This document shows, in pieces, positions 11,682 through 23,102 of a stretch of 64,000 nucleotides of DNA. The translations under genes and the position numbers were made by a program. Below the pieces are notes generated by a model, which worked only from the letters and a program-made list of their open reading frames with translations, had not been told where the DNA came from and made no database searches. Source of the DNA: Icerya purchasi (lineage: Eukaryota; Arthropoda; Insecta; Hemiptera; Monophlebidae); NCBI GenBank assembly GCA_039619475.1, contig CM077116.1:201027117-201091116 (forward strand), read 5' to 3'. Each line of letters starts with the position of its first letter. The stretch's first letter is position 1.

Positions 11682-12680
11682 ATGAATGTTAATATAGTTA
11701 ACGTAAGCAGCAACTCAAGATCAATTAAGGACATTGCAAGTGATAGCGACTCACATACGTCTTCGTCACTTCAATTACCGCAATCAGATGGTGGTTATTC
11801 TTCAACAGAATCAACATCTTCTACACATAAAATCGTTGGTCCAGTATTATTGTCAGATCAGATGGATATAGCGGAATATTTTGTAGATTTCAGCTTCCAT
11901 AAGGATTCTGATTATGGTTTTCTAGTAACCGAACTAGCGATGATTGATATGTCTGGCGGGAGGTGTTTACATACGCTATACAAGCCAAGCAGAGCATGGT
12001 CTGCATCAAAAATGCCTCATTTACAATGCTCTTCCGTGAGTCATTACTTGAAAAACCCCTCATTATTTCCATGTCGAGAAGAAATATTCATGACACGTGA
12101 TGTATTCACAATACTGTCTGAAAAACCGAAGGTTCGCGTATATATTTTAACCACTTATGCAAAACTTATATTATGGGAACTTAATGAAAAGTCTGAATTG
12201 TTGCGTGACTTGGACTACGAACTCGTTAATATGGAGAAAGTCTTTCGAGTACCTAGTATTGATGATTTATATCAAGAATACTCCGGTATAAGCAATCTGG
12301 TAACTTGTAAGCACCATTATAAGAATGATATTTTTCATTGTGCGATGAAAAATGTTATGGTGATGAAGACGTGGCACGATCACGTTATCCGTCCGCTGAA
12401 GCTTATGAACAATCTCAATATAAATGATTTAAGCCAGTTGTTCATTACAGCCACCAAAGAAATGATAATTACATTATTTCCAAGTTGCATCGGGGACATT
12501 TATATATTTTTACCGGACAGATTAAAACAGGATGATACGATAAAATCATTTCTACCATGCTACGATCACGAACATGATAAAGAATATTATATCGATGGTG
12601 ATACATTACACAGGAGTACTCGAAATTGTGTCAAAGTAAAAGATTGCGACGACTGTCAACATTCAATTCATACGGATTAA
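11682..12680 (+). CDS. Element gene A, 332 residues, function unknown (arm 1)
   Basis: Longest open frame of the element. Residues 1-50 are Ser/Thr-rich and probably disordered. Residues 60-330 look folded: an acidic start (EYFVDFSF), LVTELAMIDMSGG, LYKPSRAW, then a CKHH(x)9CAMKNVxxxKTW block near residue 209-233 and a CxxC-like tail (DCDDCQH) near the end. The pattern 'FV(D/K)E(L/I)AI.D..G...H..(F/Y)KP...W' followed by 'C..H...CA..NV..L..W' reminds me of an uncharacterised, transposon-associated insect protein family with a possible DEDD/RNase H-like core; this is recollection, not a search, and I give it low weight. AATAAA at 12687-12692 follows the stop directly. Intact in both complete arms. 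Confidence 0.75.
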   Translation: MNVNIVNVSSNSRSIKDIASDSDSHTSSSLQLPQSDGGYSSTESTSSTHKIVGPVLLSDQMDIAEYFVDFSFHKDSDYGFLVTELAMIDMSGGRCLHTLYKPSRAWSASKMPHLQCSSVSHYLKNPSLFPCREEIFMTRDVFTILSEKPKVRVYILTTYAKLILWELNEKSELLRDLDYELVNMEKVFRVPSIDDLYQEYSGISNLVTCKHHYKNDIFHCAMKNVMVMKTWHDHVIRPLKLMNNLNINDLSQLFITATKEMIITLFPSCIGDIYIFLPDRLKQDDTIKSFLPCYDHEHDKEYYIDGDTLHRSTRNCVKVKDCDDCQHSIHTD

Positions 12681-12692
12681 AAATTCAATAAA

Positions 12693-14626
12693 AGACGTGG
12701 AATTTGAAAGCTGGAGTTGTCTAGATCCTACGAAAGTTGAATATGAACATAATAATTACCTTTCAATGTACCAAAGTCAATTGTCGCGTAGTATGTATAA
12801 TATGTGAAATAAAACCATATTTTTTCTTTTACTCGCATTTTTTATTTTTATTATTTCAAAATCTTTTACATTGTTTCACATAAATTATAATGTATGTATG
12901 TATATATGTATGGAATTTTAATATGTAATAATATACATTTCATACATTTTATTTTATTTCATGGTCGTATAATTACTTTAAAATTATTTAGATACACCGC
13001 AGATATTATAGTACCGAACACATCATTTATTATTCCATTCTATTTCAGTTAATATGTTGTATGGATGAAATCAAATCAATTTATGTAACTGTTTATTTAA
13101 ATTTAAATAATCTTTTTCTTTTTTTTTTTTATCTCTCAGCATATGCATGCGTGTATATGCTTACATATACAAGTATGAAAAAATTATTTTTTTATTTTTT
13201 CCTCGATATGAATGGTAAATCTACGAATTTATTTGAAAAACGGTCAAAACCTAATACATAGATTTCAAACTTTGATGGAAATTTCCGTAAAACGTTCAAT
13301 TTACACTTATTATCTTAAAAAAAAAATTTTTTCATTATTATTATTCATATCATTTAAATAGACTGATACGACAGAGAGAGAAAATAAAAAGCTAAATTAT
13401 TTTTACACGTGAGGGAGGGAGCTGATGAAAACGTACGAGTCTTATTATTTGGAATACAGATTATGAAGGAAATTTTTATTCAATGTTTCGTTCTAAGATT
13501 TTTCATTTTTTACATTTAAAATTTTTCAATACGAAAATATTTCGAAATCTACAGGAACGTCTACGAATAGTCTTCGTCATTATAGAAGCACCTGCAGATC
13601 ATGTATCGACACTGCAGGCGCGTAAGGGTGAGTAAATATGTGTGATCATGTGTGTGTATGTATGCTTGAAATGTGCGAAATGGCTAATAAGAAACAACCG
13701 TTGAATCGCAACGACAGGTAGAGATCCGCTTATAGAATAAGAGAGTGAGAGTGAGATAAATTATGTACCTTTATTATTGCAGAACTGCACTGTAGTGGCA
13801 GACATGAAATATCCGTTAGCATCCTTTTCGAGACAGTTTTATAAAAAAGGCCGAAAATTAACTTTAAAACTGGATGAATGAGATAGTTGATAATAAACAT
13901 ACCATTAAGACCGGTATACATGTATGTGGACATGTGTGTGAGCGCACGGTTAAATGAATGACAAAAGATTATTAACTGCATAGGCATTGTTAAATATAAC
14001 TATACTGATTTATCCGTAAAACTAACAAATTTTACCGTTGTTTTCTTTCCTTTTTTTTCTTTCGCGTTTTACAAAAAATTCATGTTAGTTCTAAAAATAT
14101 TGCTAAATTCAAATTAAATCGATCATGTTATTTTATTTTTATTTTTGTTTCTTTAAACAATGTGTTACGATCGTATTTATCTTACTCAATCTTTTACCTA
14201 ATATTCTAACGGTTTTAGACAACAGCAGAAATATGCAAGTTACCTTGGATGTATTATATTTTATTCATGTTTCTATACAAGCACATGCAAACATCGGATG
14301 CCGGAAATGTATGATAATATAATTTTTAAATCAATGATTAACGTATTATTATTATTTTTTTTTTTCACCATGTGATATACAAAATAACATCATACTTGCT
14401 TTTACAACAATATTTAAATTCTACATTAACATGTTGAAAATCTAATGATTTTTAAATGATTCGTTCGACATATTTATATTCCTCGAAAAAAGGGGAAATC
14501 GCTAACAATGTTTTATAATTATGTGTAAGGAATTGTATTATTAAGTTAGTATTGGTTAAAATTGACTAGAATGATTTTTAAAAAAGCTTCATATTTTATT
14601 ACAAAAATAAAAAAAATAATAAAAAA
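12693..14626. other. Space between convergent genes, arm 1
   Basis: Lies between the poly(A) signals of gene A (plus) and gene C (minus). Contains several weak frames: 66 codons at 13061, 65 at 14125, 85 at 13730-13987 minus. The 85-codon frame ends beside a possible donor (AAAG|GTACAT), so a spliced gene cannot be excluded. No domain recognised. The N gap lies within the arm 2/arm 3 equivalents of this stretch. Confidence 0.4.
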
Positions 14627-15437
14627 CTAATCAATTATGATAACACCATCATCATCATCATCATCGTCTATCACAATTATATTATCCATTTGTTCTTCTT
14701 CTTCTTCTTCATCATCATCATCATCAATGAAGGTTGATGCATTATTGAATGATCTATATATTAATGAAATAACATATACATAAGTTTTGAATGAAGTTAT
14801 TCATAATATAAATTCACTAATGTATACACTCTGTTAAAATTTCTATACAATATTTACTTACGAACTAGAGTTCGACGAATAAGATTGTATATCTGATGAC
14901 TGATCTAAATCATATAATTGAATTCGATAATTCTCGTAGTCAATCCGCAAATTCGTTATGGCATTGTTGATGTTCATTGATGGGGGGTGTCTCTCAACAT
15001 ATTCACCCCTCCGAACATGATCGAGTACTTCTATAAATTCACCGAAGGGGCATTGTCTCAAGCTAGCCTCCCAAGCTTCTTTGGTAGTCCAAAATTGTAG
15101 TACTCCTTTCACCGTTACTCCATTTATAATTTTTAAATATATTTCGGGGCTAACGTGTTGTATTATAATCTATAGTAAATAATAGATTTTATTTTCATAT
15201 ATTAAAATCATGTAAAAATGAATTGGTGATCTTATAGAGATCGAACTTTTCTTAATTTTCAAGCATTAACATATGAGTAAAAATCATGTGCATAAGCAGA
15301 TAATATTATAAAAATGGAAAAAATTTTTTGTATTTTTTAATTAATAGTTTTCTTACCATTGCTTCCGGTAATCCTATAGGTGCACTTGGAATGATGTTAA
15401 ATGTTATATTTGTAGACTTTCTGCGTATATTATCCAT
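14627..15437 (-). CDS. Element gene C, three exons, 171 residues with acidic tail (arm 1)
   Basis: Spliced model on the minus strand: exons 15437-15357, 15169-14862 and 14753-14627. The ATG exon encodes MDNIRRKSTNITFNIIPSAP and ends GCAATG|GTAAGA. Exon 2 begins after CTATAG and encodes QHVSPEIYLKIINGVTVKG, LQFWTTKEAWEASL and a basic/aromatic middle, ending TTC|GTAAGT. Exon 3 begins after ATATAG and encodes a tail of D5E6 and later D7 from GAT/GAA trinucleotide runs, then stop. All junctions are GT-AG and the frame is continuous. AATAAA follows the stop within about 30 bp. Function unknown. An acidic tail is common in histone-binding or DNA-mimic proteins, but that is only a suggestion. Confidence 0.7.
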
Positions 15438-15611
15438 ATCCTTTTTTTTATTGTAGAAAAAAATATATGATTAGAAAAAAAAATTTTTTCACCTACAACT
15501 TTTGATGATCTAGTGATAAAAATAAAAAATAAAAAAATAAAATATTGAGTACTAAATATAAATAATGCTTGTTTAAAAAAAATAAATAAATAAATAAATA
15601 AATAAATGAAT

Positions 15612-16217
15612 CTATAAAGGAAGCTTTTTTGAACCAATGAGGTTAGCTTTTAAAGAGAACACTCGTTGTGGATTTGTAATCTGTCTAAAGGGAATACTAT
15701 ATATTTCTCTGTTTATTACAAATAACGTTACGTTACGAATGGAATTTTTATAGCCTATACTAAGTTGTTTACATCTAGCATGACAATTTTTTGTTTTTAA
15801 CTTTAAATATTTTTTTTTAAATTTTTCAGTTGTAAATATATAAAGCTCTGGGGCGAAGTACTTTTTATAAATTGTTGCTAAATTGAGCCATTGAACTTCA
15901 ATGGGGGGTATGTCATTGATAAAGCAATTGGAAAATGTTTCCAGCTCATTATGTATATCACTCGTTTGTTTTAGTTTCTGTTCTAACGATAATACTACTT
16001 GCAGACTCTCCTGATAGCACATCTCGAATGATTTAATATATCGACTATTGTTTATAACATTTGTAAAAATTAACTTATTCGGATGAAATGTAATTTGTTT
16101 TTTACAGAATATTTCCGAAACACCGGTGTAACAATAAACAGTTGCCTGTGGATAAATGCTATTTGCGAAATCAATTCCTAAATTTTCTTTAATGACATCA
16201 TTATCCACGAAATACAT
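15612..16217 (-). CDS. Element gene B, 201 residues, function unknown (arm 1)
   Basis: Uninterrupted frame beginning MYFVDNDVIKENLG. No signal peptide, no membrane segment. A coiled-coil-like stretch lies at about residues 70-95 (LQVVLSLEQKLKQ), followed by IEVQWLNLATIYKKYF and a Lys-rich region with a C-x3-C pair (NCHARC) near residue 143-148. I do not recognise a family. Lies upstream of gene C on the same strand with 174 bp between them; AATAAA sits just before gene C's ATG. A leader exon is likely: donor GG|TAAG-type site at 17253 and acceptor TTTAG before 16243, an intron of about 1 kb. The identical frame occurs four times in the assembly. Confidence 0.7.
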   Translation of the reverse strand: MYFVDNDVIKENLGIDFANSIYPQATVYCYTGVSEIFCKKQITFHPNKLIFTNVINNSRYIKSFEMCYQESLQVVLSLEQKLKQTSDIHNELETFSNCFINDIPPIEVQWLNLATIYKKYFAPELYIFTTEKFKKKYLKLKTKNCHARCKQLSIGYKNSIRNVTLFVINREIYSIPFRQITNPQRVFSLKANLIGSKKLPL

Positions 16218-16243
16218 ATCTATCTGTCTTTCTTTTTTGTTTT

Positions 16244-17252
16244 CTAAACAAAATAAATAAATGATTGTTAAAAGAAATGTATTAAAAAAATTACACTTCT
16301 ACAGAATGATAGACTGTGTTAGTAATATTATATATTCAGAGAATTTAAACAGAAAAATATCATTAAAAATTTTTATTACATCCGAATGGATGGTGCAGAG
16401 CATATTTATACTTTAAAGAAACAAATCTCGAAATAATCTATACTTTTTTAGAATGGAATAGAAACATGCTTTACCCATTTCATTATTTGAAATGAATGTA
16501 TTTATTTTTTTAACAAGTTACTTTGAGTATTAATAATTCATAAATAATAGTAATAAATTATGAAATGTAGTTTTTATTGAGTATATATTATCGGGGGCGG
16601 CGAGAATAATGAGTATAATTTAATGAAATTATTGATAGAAATGGAGAAATTTTACTAAAAAATAGTATGAAAAGTAAAAATCTTCGAATACTATTCTTTA
16701 AATTGTTTAAATTAATACTATTGAAGAAATAAAATCTCCGATTTTCTATATTTTAAAAAATGGGGCGGGGATTTTCATTAATAAATTTTTATCTCACTTA
16801 AATATATTTAATCCATTATTTTTTGAAAGAAAAATTCATTTCATTACATAAAATCAATCTGATAATACTAAATAAATTAATATTGATACTCTACAATATA
16901 TATCTGTAAAAATCTATTATGAAAATTTTGAATACAGAAAAATAAATTGAGAGAGTCTAAGAAAAAAAGGAAAATTCATTTGCATTGAATGAAATAAACT
17001 ACACTAAACATTTTTTTATTTAGGATTTAAACAAAGAATAATATAATATATGAGGAATTATTGAAATATTTAGGAAATAAAGCAGAAAATAAAAAAAAAT
17101 TTCAAAAATCATTTTGAGAATAAAATTTTTTGAAAAAAATTATTACGAGGGGGTGAATGATCAAATCAATTGTGAGTATATATGAAAAAACGCGAATAAT
17201 TAAAATGAATAAATAAATAAATAAAAATATATGAATGTATTATATTACTTAC
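16244..17252 (-). other. Probable leader intron of gene B, arm 1
   Basis: On the minus strand a T-rich stretch ends GGTAAGTAA (donor at 17252-17251) and the acceptor TTGTTTAG lies just 26 bp before the gene B ATG. The interval is ~80% AT without any open frame, as expected for an intron. Splice use is inferred only. Confidence 0.4.
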
Positions 17253-17879
17253 CAAAAAAAAAAAAAAAAATAAATATGATGACTGATGAAAGGATTTAGA
17301 AAATTTTTAACTTTAACAAAACTCTAAAGAGTATAATATTCAAGAAAGCAAACAATGAACACTCGAAGACTTTTAAGTTTCAACTGATCATACTACTCAA
17401 ATTCGCAAATGCTTTATAGCTAAAAACTTTGCGATTTTATTATTATTATTATCTTTAGCTAAAGTGGTTTTTCAAAAGTAGATTTGTAAATAGCATTAAA
17501 ATATCATTTATTCGAACCATTTTTCGGGTATTCAAGCATTAAGCACGTTCACATATTTCTATTGTTGGTAGTGAACATTTCAACGGTAGTGTTTTGACCA
17601 CCTCATTAGGGATGTTTTACCATTTTACGATTCAACATAATGTTGCGGTTCATCATAATGTTGCGGTTGCTTAATTAGTTATCCGTTGTGACATTTAAAA
17701 GGATGATTTTAAACAGTGATTTTCGCAATATATCGCTTACACACGTTAATCGTTAGCCAAACAGCATTTATATCATCCGTTTTACCACACGCATCGAATG
17801 TGTAAATGCATATTCCGGTATCTGTCTAAAGTATTTTAACAGTCTTAAACTAATTTTTCATAATGATAATGGATATCCG
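17253..17879. promoter_or_regulatory. Axis-proximal region, probable promoter of gene B
   Basis: This ~630 bp between the palindrome axis and the putative leader exon must hold the start site of gene B. Because of the palindrome it faces its own mirror image, making a symmetric ~1.25-kb divergent promoter region for two identical genes (17253-18506). Contains paired phrases CAACATAATGTTGCGGTT and CATCATAATGTTGCGGTT at 17630-17670. No TATA box picked with confidence. Confidence 0.4.
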
Positions 17880-17891
17880 CGAATATCCATT
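17868..17891. repeat. Palindrome axis 1
   Basis: AATGGATAT, then a 6-nt spacer CCGCGA, then ATATCCATT. Either side, 5-10 kb of sequence is mirrored. A minimal asymmetric spacer is what fold-back (snap-back) DNA synthesis leaves. Confidence 0.9.
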
Positions 17892-19541
17892 ATCATTATG
17901 AAAAATTAGTTTAAGACTGTTAAAATACTTTAGACAGATACCGGAATATGCATTTACACATTCGATGCGTGTGGTAAAACGGATGATATAAATGCTGTTT
18001 GGCTAACGATTAACGTGTGTAAGCGATATATTGCGAAAATCACTGTTTAAAATCATCCTTTTAAATGTCACAACGGATAACTAATTAAGCAACCGCAACA
18101 TTATGATGAACCGCAACATTATGTTGAATCGTAAAATGGTAAAACATCCCTAATGAGGTGGTCAAAACACTACCGTTGAAATGTTCACTACCAACAATAG
18201 AAATATGTGAACGTGCTTAATGCTTGAATACCCGAAAAATGGTTCGAATAAATGATATTTTAATGCTATTTACAAATCTACTTTTGAAAAACCACTTTAG
18301 CTAAAGATAATAATAATAATAAAATCGCAAAGTTTTTAGCTATAAAGCATTTGCGAATTTGAGTAGTATGATCAGTTGAAACTTAAAAGTCTTCGAGTGT
18401 TCATTGTTTGCTTTCTTGAATATTATACTCTTTAGAGTTTTGTTAAAGTTAAAAATTTTCTAAATCCTTTCATCAGTCATCATATTTATTTTTTTTTTTT
18501 TTTTTGGTAAGTAATATAATACATTCATATATTTTTATTTATTTATTTATTCATTTTAATTATTCGCGTTTTTTCATATATACTCACAATTGATTTGATC
18601 ATTCACCCCCTCGTAATAATTTTTTTCAAAAAATTTTATTCTCAAAATGATTTTTGAAATTTTTTTTTATTTTCTGCTTTATTTCCTAAATATTTCAATA
18701 ATTCCTCATATATTATATTATTCTTTGTTTAAATCCTAAATAAAAAAATGTTTAGTGTAGTTTATTTCATTCAATGCAAATGAATTTTCCTTTTTTTCTT
18801 AGACTCTCTCAATTTATTTTTCTGTATTCAAAATTTTCATAATAGATTTTTACAGATATATATTGTAGAGTATCAATATTAATTTATTTAGTATTATCAG
18901 ATTGATTTTATGTAATGAAATGAATTTTTCTTTCAAAAAATAATGGATTAAATATATTTAAGTGAGATAAAAATTTATTAATGAAAATCCCCGCCCCATT
19001 TTTTAAAATATAGAAAATCGGAGATTTTATTTCTTCAATAGTATTAATTTAAACAATTTAAAGAATAGTATTCGAAGATTTTTACTTTTCATACTATTTT
19101 TTAGTAAAATTTCTCCATTTCTATCAATAATTTCATTAAATTATACTCATTATTCTCGCCGCCCCCGATAATATATACTCAATAAAAACTACATTTCATA
19201 ATTTATTACTATTATTTATGAATTATTAATACTCAAAGTAACTTGTTAAAAAAATAAATACATTCATTTCAAATAATGAAATGGGTAAAGCATGTTTCTA
19301 TTCCATTCTAAAAAAGTATAGATTATTTCGAGATTTGTTTCTTTAAAGTATAAATATGCTCTGCACCATCCATTCGGATGTAATAAAAATTTTTAATGAT
19401 ATTTTTCTGTTTAAATTCTCTGAATATATAATATTACTAACACAGTCTATCATTCTGTAGAAGTGTAATTTTTTTAATACATTTCTTTTAACAATCATTT
19501 ATTTATTTTGTTTAGAAAACAAAAAAGAAAGACAGATAGAT

Positions 19542-20147
19542 ATGTATTTCGTGGATAATGATGTCATTAAAGAAAATTTAGGAATTGATTTCGCAAATAG
19601 CATTTATCCACAGGCAACTGTTTATTGTTACACCGGTGTTTCGGAAATATTCTGTAAAAAACAAATTACATTTCATCCGAATAAGTTAATTTTTACAAAT
19701 GTTATAAACAATAGTCGATATATTAAATCATTCGAGATGTGCTATCAGGAGAGTCTGCAAGTAGTATTATCGTTAGAACAGAAACTAAAACAAACGAGTG
19801 ATATACATAATGAGCTGGAAACATTTTCCAATTGCTTTATCAATGACATACCCCCCATTGAAGTTCAATGGCTCAATTTAGCAACAATTTATAAAAAGTA
19901 CTTCGCCCCAGAGCTTTATATATTTACAACTGAAAAATTTAAAAAAAAATATTTAAAGTTAAAAACAAAAAATTGTCATGCTAGATGTAAACAACTTAGT
20001 ATAGGCTATAAAAATTCCATTCGTAACGTAACGTTATTTGTAATAAACAGAGAAATATATAGTATTCCCTTTAGACAGATTACAAATCCACAACGAGTGT
20101 TCTCTTTAAAAGCTAACCTCATTGGTTCAAAAAAGCTTCCTTTATAG
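19542..20147 (+). CDS. Element gene B (arm 2)
   Basis: Mirror copy of 15612-16217, identical at the protein level. Probably the real second-arm copy of the palindrome, with the copies at 25740 and 29670 being assembly duplicates of the two. Confidence 0.7.
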   Translation: MYFVDNDVIKENLGIDFANSIYPQATVYCYTGVSEIFCKKQITFHPNKLIFTNVINNSRYIKSFEMCYQESLQVVLSLEQKLKQTSDIHNELETFSNCFINDIPPIEVQWLNLATIYKKYFAPELYIFTTEKFKKKYLKLKTKNCHARCKQLSIGYKNSIRNVTLFVINREIYSIPFRQITNPQRVFSLKANLIGSKKLPL

Positions 20148-20321
20148 ATTCATTTATTTATTTATTTATTTATTTATTTTTTTTAAACAAGCATTATTTA
20201 TATTTAGTACTCAATATTTTATTTTTTTATTTTTTATTTTTATCACTAGATCATCAAAAGTTGTAGGTGAAAAAATTTTTTTTTCTAATCATATATTTTT
20301 TTCTACAATAAAAAAAAGGAT

Positions 20322-21132
20322 ATGGATAATATACGCAGAAAGTCTACAAATATAACATTTAACATCATTCCAAGTGCACCTATAGGATTACCGGAAGCAA
20401 TGGTAAGAAAACTATTAATTAAAAAATACAAAAAATTTTTTCCATTTTTATAATATTATCTGCTTATGCACATGATTTTTACTCATATGTTAATGCTTGA
20501 AAATTAAGAAAAGTTCGATCTCTATAAGATCACCAATTCATTTTTACATGATTTTAATATATGAAAATAAAATCTATTATTTACTATAGATTATAATACA
20601 ACACGTTAGCCCCGAAATATATTTAAAAATTATAAATGGAGTAACGGTGAAAGGAGTACTACAATTTTGGACTACCAAAGAAGCTTGGGAGGCTAGCTTG
20701 AGACAATGCCCCTTCGGTGAATTTATAGAAGTACTCGATCATGTTCGGAGGGGTGAATATGTTGAGAGACACCCCCCATCAATGAACATCAACAATGCCA
20801 TAACGAATTTGCGGATTGACTACGAGAATTATCGAATTCAATTATATGATTTAGATCAGTCATCAGATATACAATCTTATTCGTCGAACTCTAGTTCGTA
20901 AGTAAATATTGTATAGAAATTTTAACAGAGTGTATACATTAGTGAATTTATATTATGAATAACTTCATTCAAAACTTATGTATATGTTATTTCATTAATA
21001 TATAGATCATTCAATAATGCATCAACCTTCATTGATGATGATGATGATGAAGAAGAAGAAGAAGAACAAATGGATAATATAATTGTGATAGACGATGATG
21101 ATGATGATGATGGTGTTATCATAATTGATTAG
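20322..21132 (+). CDS. Element gene C, three exons (arm 2)
   Basis: Mirror copy of 14627-15437. Exons 20322-20402, 20590-20897 and 21006-21132; introns of 187 and 108 bp, phases 0 and 2. AATAAA at 21159. Same 171-residue product. Confidence 0.7.
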
Positions 21133-23002
21133 TTTTTTATTATTTTTTTTATTTTTGTAATAAAATATGAAGCTTTTTTAAAAATCATTCTAGTCAATTT
21201 TAACCAATACTAACTTAATAATACAATTCCTTACACATAATTATAAAACATTGTTAGCGATTTCCCCTTTTTTCGAGGAATATAAATATGTCGAACGAAT
21301 CATTTAAAAATCATTAGATTTTCAACATGTTAATGTAGAATTTAAATATTGTTGTAAAAGCAAGTATGATGTTATTTTGTATATCACATGGTGAAAAAAA
21401 AAAATAATAATAATACGTTAATCATTGATTTAAAAATTATATTATCATACATTTCCGGCATCCGATGTTTGCATGTGCTTGTATAGAAACATGAATAAAA
21501 TATAATACATCCAAGGTAACTTGCATATTTCTGCTGTTGTCTAAAACCGTTAGAATATTAGGTAAAAGATTGAGTAAGATAAATACGATCGTAACACATT
21601 GTTTAAAGAAACAAAAATAAAAATAAAATAACATGATCGATTTAATTTGAATTTAGCAATATTTTTAGAACTAACATGAATTTTTTGTAAAACGCGAAAG
21701 AAAAAAAAGGAAAGAAAACAACGGTAAAATTTGTTAGTTTTACGGATAAATCAGTATAGTTATATTTAACAATGCCTATGCAGTTAATAATCTTTTGTCA
21801 TTCATTTAACCGTGCGCTCACACACATGTCCACATACATGTATACCGGTCTTAATGGTATGTTTATTATCAACTATCTCATTCATCCAGTTTTAAAGTTA
21901 ATTTTCGGCCTTTTTTATAAAACTGTCTCGAAAAGGATGCTAACGGATATTTCATGTCTGCCACTACAGTGCAGTTCTGCAATAATAAAGGTACATAATT
22001 TATCTCACTCTCACTCTCTTATTCTATAAGCGGATCTCTACCTGTCGTTGCGATTCAACGGTTGTTTCTTATTAGCCATTTCGCACATTTCAAGCATACA
22101 TACACACACATGATCACACATATTTACTCACCCTTACGCGCCTGCAGTGTCGATACATGATCTGCAGGTGCTTCTATAATGACGAAGACTATTCGTAGAC
22201 GTTCCTGTAGATTTCGAAATATTTTCGTATTGAAAAATTTTAAATGTAAAAAATGAAAAATCTTAGAACGAAACATTGAATAAAAATTTCCTTCATAATC
22301 TGTATTCCAAATAATAAGACTCGTACGTTTTCATCAGCTCCCTCCCTCACGTGTAAAAATAATTTAGCTTTTTATTTTCTCTCTCTGTCGTATCAGTCTA
22401 TTTAAATGATATGAATAATAATAATGAAAAAATTTTTTTTTTAAGATAATAAGTGTAAATTGAACGTTTTACGGAAATTTCCATCAAAGTTTGAAATCTA
22501 TGTATTAGGTTTTGACCGTTTTTCAAATAAATTCGTAGATTTACCATTCATATCGAGGAAAAAATAAAAAAATAATTTTTTCATACTTGTATATGTAAGC
22601 ATATACACGCATGCATATGCTGAGAGATAAAAAAAAAAAAGAAAAAGATTATTTAAATTTAAATAAACAGTTACATAAATTGATTTGATTTCATCCATAC
22701 AACATATTAACTGAAATAGAATGGAATAATAAATGATGTGTTCGGTACTATAATATCTGCGGTGTATCTAAATAATTTTAAAGTAATTATACGACCATGA
22801 AATAAAATAAAATGTATGAAATGTATATTATTACATATTAAAATTCCATACATATATACATACATACATTATAATTTATGTGAAACAATGTAAAAGATTT
22901 TGAAATAATAAAAATAAAAAATGCGAGTAAAAGAAAAAATATGGTTTTATTTCACATATTATACATACTACGCGACAATTGACTTTGGTACATTGAAAGG
23001 TA

Positions 23003-23102
23003 NNNNNNNNNNNNNNNNNNNNNNNNNNNNNNNNNNNNNNNNNNNNNNNNNNNNNNNNNNNNNNNNNNNNNNNNNNNNNNNNNNNNNNNNNNNNNNNNNN
23101 NN
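23003..23102. other. 100-N scaffold gap, probably false
   Basis: Exactly 100 Ns, a conventional placeholder for unknown gap size. The contig on the left ends at the mirror of 12757 and the contig on the right starts at the equivalent of 12974. Both ends lie inside the same palindrome, as expected if two contigs that truly overlap were joined end to end. Confidence 0.8.

Noticed and set aside
22270..22345. 25-codon very basic frame on the plus strand of arm 2, which would recall small basic core peptides of adenovirus-like genomes
   Set aside because: Too short and unsupported by splice or codon evidence; treated as chance.
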